Assembly (NCBI GenBank): GCA_016718845.1
Contig: JADKCK010000050.1
Span: forward strand, 22,182-86,181
Origin: Sphingobacteriales bacterium
GTDB taxonomy: Bacteria > Bacteroidota > Bacteroidia > Chitinophagales > UBA2359
DNA: 64,000 nt
Direction of reading: 5' to 3'
The notes below the pieces were generated by a model. It was not told where the DNA came from. It saw only the letters and a program-made list of their open reading frames with translations, and searched no databases. Below, piece by piece: positions 61,651-64,000 of this stretch. The number at the start of each line of letters is the position of its first letter. Position 1 is the first letter of the stretch. The translations under genes and the position numbers were made by a program.

Positions 61651-63471
61651 TTAGCGACTGCGCAACCATTTTTTGTATAGCATTGTTTGCTGTGCAGTAG
61701 GGTTTTCTGCCTTTTCTATCCTATAAATCACTCTTTTGTCATTATCTAAAACTACTTTTAGGGTGCGTAATATACCTGCACGACTTAGAGTTACTTGTAC
61801 TGCATCGCCTACTTTTTTGCTATCCAATACAGTGCGCATTTGTTGGTCGTTGCTAACACGATAGTTATCAATTGCCAATAGTTCGTCGTTGACATTTAAA
61901 CCATAGTTAAACGCAGCTCCGTTTCTTAGGGTAGTAGCAACTACAAATTTTCCGTTGTCGGTTTTTGTGGTAATGCCCAAATTTGCTTGATTATTGCCAG
62001 CATTAGTATCGTTTAGGCGCAAACCCACATAGCCCAAATACTGGTTATAATCGAGGGTTTGAGTGCCAGCTACGTTGTCCTCAAAAAAAGCATCCATGTT
62101 TACACCAGCAATTAATTCGGTGGCTGCTTTAAACTCGGCATCGTGGTAGCCTCTTTGTTCTTTTTGGTAACAGGTTTCGTATAAATACCGCATTACATCT
62201 TCGAGGCTTTTTTCGCCTTTGGTGTGGTGTAAAATAGCCAAATCGAGCATATTACCCAATACGGCACCTTTCATATAATAGTTGGTGGCGCAATTAGCCG
62301 TATTTTCGTCGGGGCGATAGAATTTTATCCAAGCATCAAAACTCGATTCCGTTACAGGGTCAATCTTGTCGGCGGGCGTAGAGGCTATAGTGCTAATGTT
62401 ACTTGCCACAACGCTTAGGTAACTATCGGGCAGCATCAATCCAGTGCGGGCAAGTACCAAATCATCGTAATAGCTGGTTACTCCTTCGGCTACCCAAAGC
62501 ATGTGGGTATAATTTTCGTGGTCGTAATCAAATGGGCCTAACGCAAAAGGACGCAAGCGCTTCACGTTCCAAAGATGGAAGTACTCGTGACTTACTAAGC
62601 CCAACCAGCGGTTGTATTTGCCCGACGGGGCATAATCCCAGCGAGGGTAGGTAAGTACGGTGCTGTTTAGGTGTTCTAATCCGCCATACAAACCATCGGT
62701 ATTGATAACAAAAATAGTGTAATTTTTGCACGGATGATCGTTAAACATACGTTTCTCTTCCTCTACAATGCGTTTTATATCTTCTACCATTTGCTTTTCA
62801 TCGCCATTGTGGCTGCCCACAATTACTAATTCGTGGGGGATACCACCTGCAACAAAGGGTAAAACGGTTTGGTTGCCTACTTCAATTGGCGAGTCGACGA
62901 GCAAATCGTAATCGGGGGCAAAAAAAGTATTGGTTTTGCCAGCCACTTTGTCTAAAGCCGTTGATATAGTCTTCCAGTCTTTGTAGGGGTTAATAGTAAT
63001 GTGTATGGGCGATGCTTTTTTACCGGCTACATAAAAACAAACGCTCGAAGGGTTAATGCTGGCGTGGGTATCATCAACAAAAGTAGTGCGTACACTTAGC
63101 TCAAACGAGTATACACGATAACTAACCTTAATGGCAGATACTCCTTTGCTGGCTACAGCCCAAGTGTTTTTGTCGGTTTTTTGTACGTTTAACGCTCGGT
63201 TATTATTGGCATTAAATACTTGTACACTTTCTACCTTTCGCGAAAACTCGCGAACCAAGTAAGAACCCGGTGTCCAAACAGGCATTTTTAAAAGTACCGT
63301 ATCTTGGCTTAAGTTACTCACGTTCATCTCTACTTCAATGTAGTGAGTTTGTGGCTCGGGCATAGAAAGAACATAGCTAATGGGCTTTTCTGTTACAGCC
63401 AATACTTCCTCTGTTTCGGTGGCTGTTGAAGTAAGAAACGACATAAATAAAATTAAAAATTGATTAAACAT
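61651..63471 (-). CDS. M61 family aminopeptidase with PDZ domain
   Basis: 606 residues from ATG 63471. The N-terminal beta domain (about 30-200: MPVWTPGSYLVREFSRKVES) is typical of M61 glycyl aminopeptidases. Catalytic part: GLVSHEYFHLWNVKRLRPFA (HExxH) and HMLWVAEGVTSYYDDLVLAR (third zinc ligand Glu), then YYMKGAVLGNMLDLAILHHT. A PDZ domain follows at about 490-580 (LGITTKTDNGKFVVATTLRN, GLNVNDELLAIDNYRV). The first 20 residues are hydrophobic and may act as a signal. Probably degrades peptides in the periplasm. Confidence 0.92.
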   Translation of the reverse strand: MFNQFLILFMSFLTSTATETEEVLAVTEKPISYVLSMPEPQTHYIEVEMNVSNLSQDTVLLKMPVWTPGSYLVREFSRKVESVQVFNANNNRALNVQKTDKNTWAVASKGVSAIKVSYRVYSFELSVRTTFVDDTHASINPSSVCFYVAGKKASPIHITINPYKDWKTISTALDKVAGKTNTFFAPDYDLLVDSPIEVGNQTVLPFVAGGIPHELVIVGSHNGDEKQMVEDIKRIVEEEKRMFNDHPCKNYTIFVINTDGLYGGLEHLNSTVLTYPRWDYAPSGKYNRWLGLVSHEYFHLWNVKRLRPFALGPFDYDHENYTHMLWVAEGVTSYYDDLVLARTGLMLPDSYLSVVASNISTIASTPADKIDPVTESSFDAWIKFYRPDENTANCATNYYMKGAVLGNMLDLAILHHTKGEKSLEDVMRYLYETCYQKEQRGYHDAEFKAATELIAGVNMDAFFEDNVAGTQTLDYNQYLGYVGLRLNDTNAGNNQANLGITTKTDNGKFVVATTLRNGAAFNYGLNVNDELLAIDNYRVSNDQQMRTVLDSKKVGDAVQVTLSRAGILRTLKVVLDNDKRVIYRIEKAENPTAQQTMLYKKWLRSR

Positions 63472-63630
63472 GCTTAATTAACAGTTGGTGTTAATTGATT
63501 AAAGATTAATAAGGGGCGATAAAATGCTGGGCTAATTATTTTTTATCTGTATTACACCTCTAACGGGGCTTTTTTTTTGTATGGGCGATGCTGGGCTAAT
63601 ATGCTTAGGTGTACAAACAAACTCAACAGT

Positions 63631-64000
63631 TTAGCTTGCTAAATAGGGACCTAAGAATTTATCTCCGTTAAAGTGAATTAAATGGTCGGGATTATCTGCT
63701 ATCCATACTTCTGTTTCCCATGCAATTTCCGACGACCATTTACGAAACTCGTTCCGTGATAAAAAAGCAGTCACAAATATTATTTCGGCAGTACAATTTT
63801 GACACAACGTTTTTAATTCTAAGCGCCTAAGTTCGTTAATTGAACCACTACTATGTACTGCTTCAATGAAATACAACCAATTTTTAGACTTAGAATAGGC
63901 AATAACATCGGGTAGTTTATCATGTGCTAATTCAAAAAACTTTAAAGCATTTAATTCGTCTTTATTTAAATGCAATAGTTTTTTTGCGGTATCTCAATGT
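63631..64000 (-). CDS. BsuBI/PstI-type restriction endonuclease, C-terminal part (runs off the window)
   Basis: The last about 120 residues of the enzyme: HDKLPDVIAYSKSKNWLYFI, EAVHSSGSINELRRLELKTL, IIFVTAFLSRNEFRKWSSEI, AWETEVWIADNPDHLIHFNG and KFLGPY. These blocks are characteristic of the BsuBI/PstI family (CTGCAG cutters). The frame extends back to AKKLL and meets a TGA near 63994. Restoring one C at 63995 gives YIGDTAKKLL, the expected motif, so the frame error is likely artefactual. The partner methyltransferase should lie beyond the window edge. Confidence 0.88.

Overview
The window looks like a chromosomal piece of a free-living member of the Bacteroidota, probably from the Chitinophagales/Saprospirales side. 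The evidence is AT-rich DNA, several exported proteins ending in type IX secretion (T9SS) sorting domains, a PorQ homologue, a CHU_C/gliding-type C-terminus, a GWxTD protein, an FtsX-DUF3098 pair, a fused E1 alpha/beta 2-oxoacid dehydrogenase, and repeated Bacteroidota promoter boxes (TAnnTTTG, some with a TTG about 20 bases upstream). I saw no phage or insertion sequence. Genus cannot be fixed from sequence reading alone.

Layout. 1-9 kb: 3' end of recQ, a broken ankyrin/membrane gene, glutathione peroxidase, a LytTR response regulator, a broken LuxR-type regulator, a frameshifted flavin monooxygenase and porQ. 9-19 kb: hairpin repeats, a T9SS propeller protein, a 1.5 kb minisatellite of about 107-bp units, a glycosyltransferase, purH, fields of 8-bp repeats and a damaged fused E1 dehydrogenase. 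19-36 kb: yebC, a 1764-residue PKD-repeat secreted protein, a smaller T9SS protein, two paralogous DMT transporters, a ClC channel, a 7TM-HD phosphodiesterase and a Uma2-like nuclease. 36-45 kb: an exported PEP-synthase-like protein with swapped domain order, a secreted metalloprotease/CHU_C protein and an HD phosphohydrolase. 45-48.4 kb: four tandem copies of a coiled-coil PD-(D/E)XK-like gene, all disrupted, then tmRNA. 48.8-56.5 kb: a GWxTD protein, a coiled-coil HhH membrane protein, an OmpA-like protein, CoA-transferase subunit B and an Rpn-like nuclease with a duplicated tail. 56.5-64 kb: a tRNA cluster (three Gly, one Leu), a T9SS propeller protein, a response regulator, ftsX-DUF3098, a small lipoprotein, an M61 peptidase and the 3' part of a BsuBI/PstI-type restriction enzyme.

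How the genes relate. Much of the coding capacity serves the envelope and secretion: PorQ belongs to the T9SS surface-attachment machinery, and at least five cargo proteins here carry its sorting signals. Two-component and c-di-AMP-type signalling genes are scattered singly. Operons are few; most genes look monocistronic, with their own TAnnTTTG box or hairpin terminator.

Caution. At least ten genes are interrupted by small indels, mostly one base in A/T homopolymers, and the flanking reading frames remain intact. This pattern fits long-read consensus error better than mass pseudogenization, so many 'broken' genes below are probably whole in the organism. The exceptions that look structural are the internal deletion in the E1 dehydrogenase and the damage across the HD phosphohydrolase and the tandem nuclease copies.
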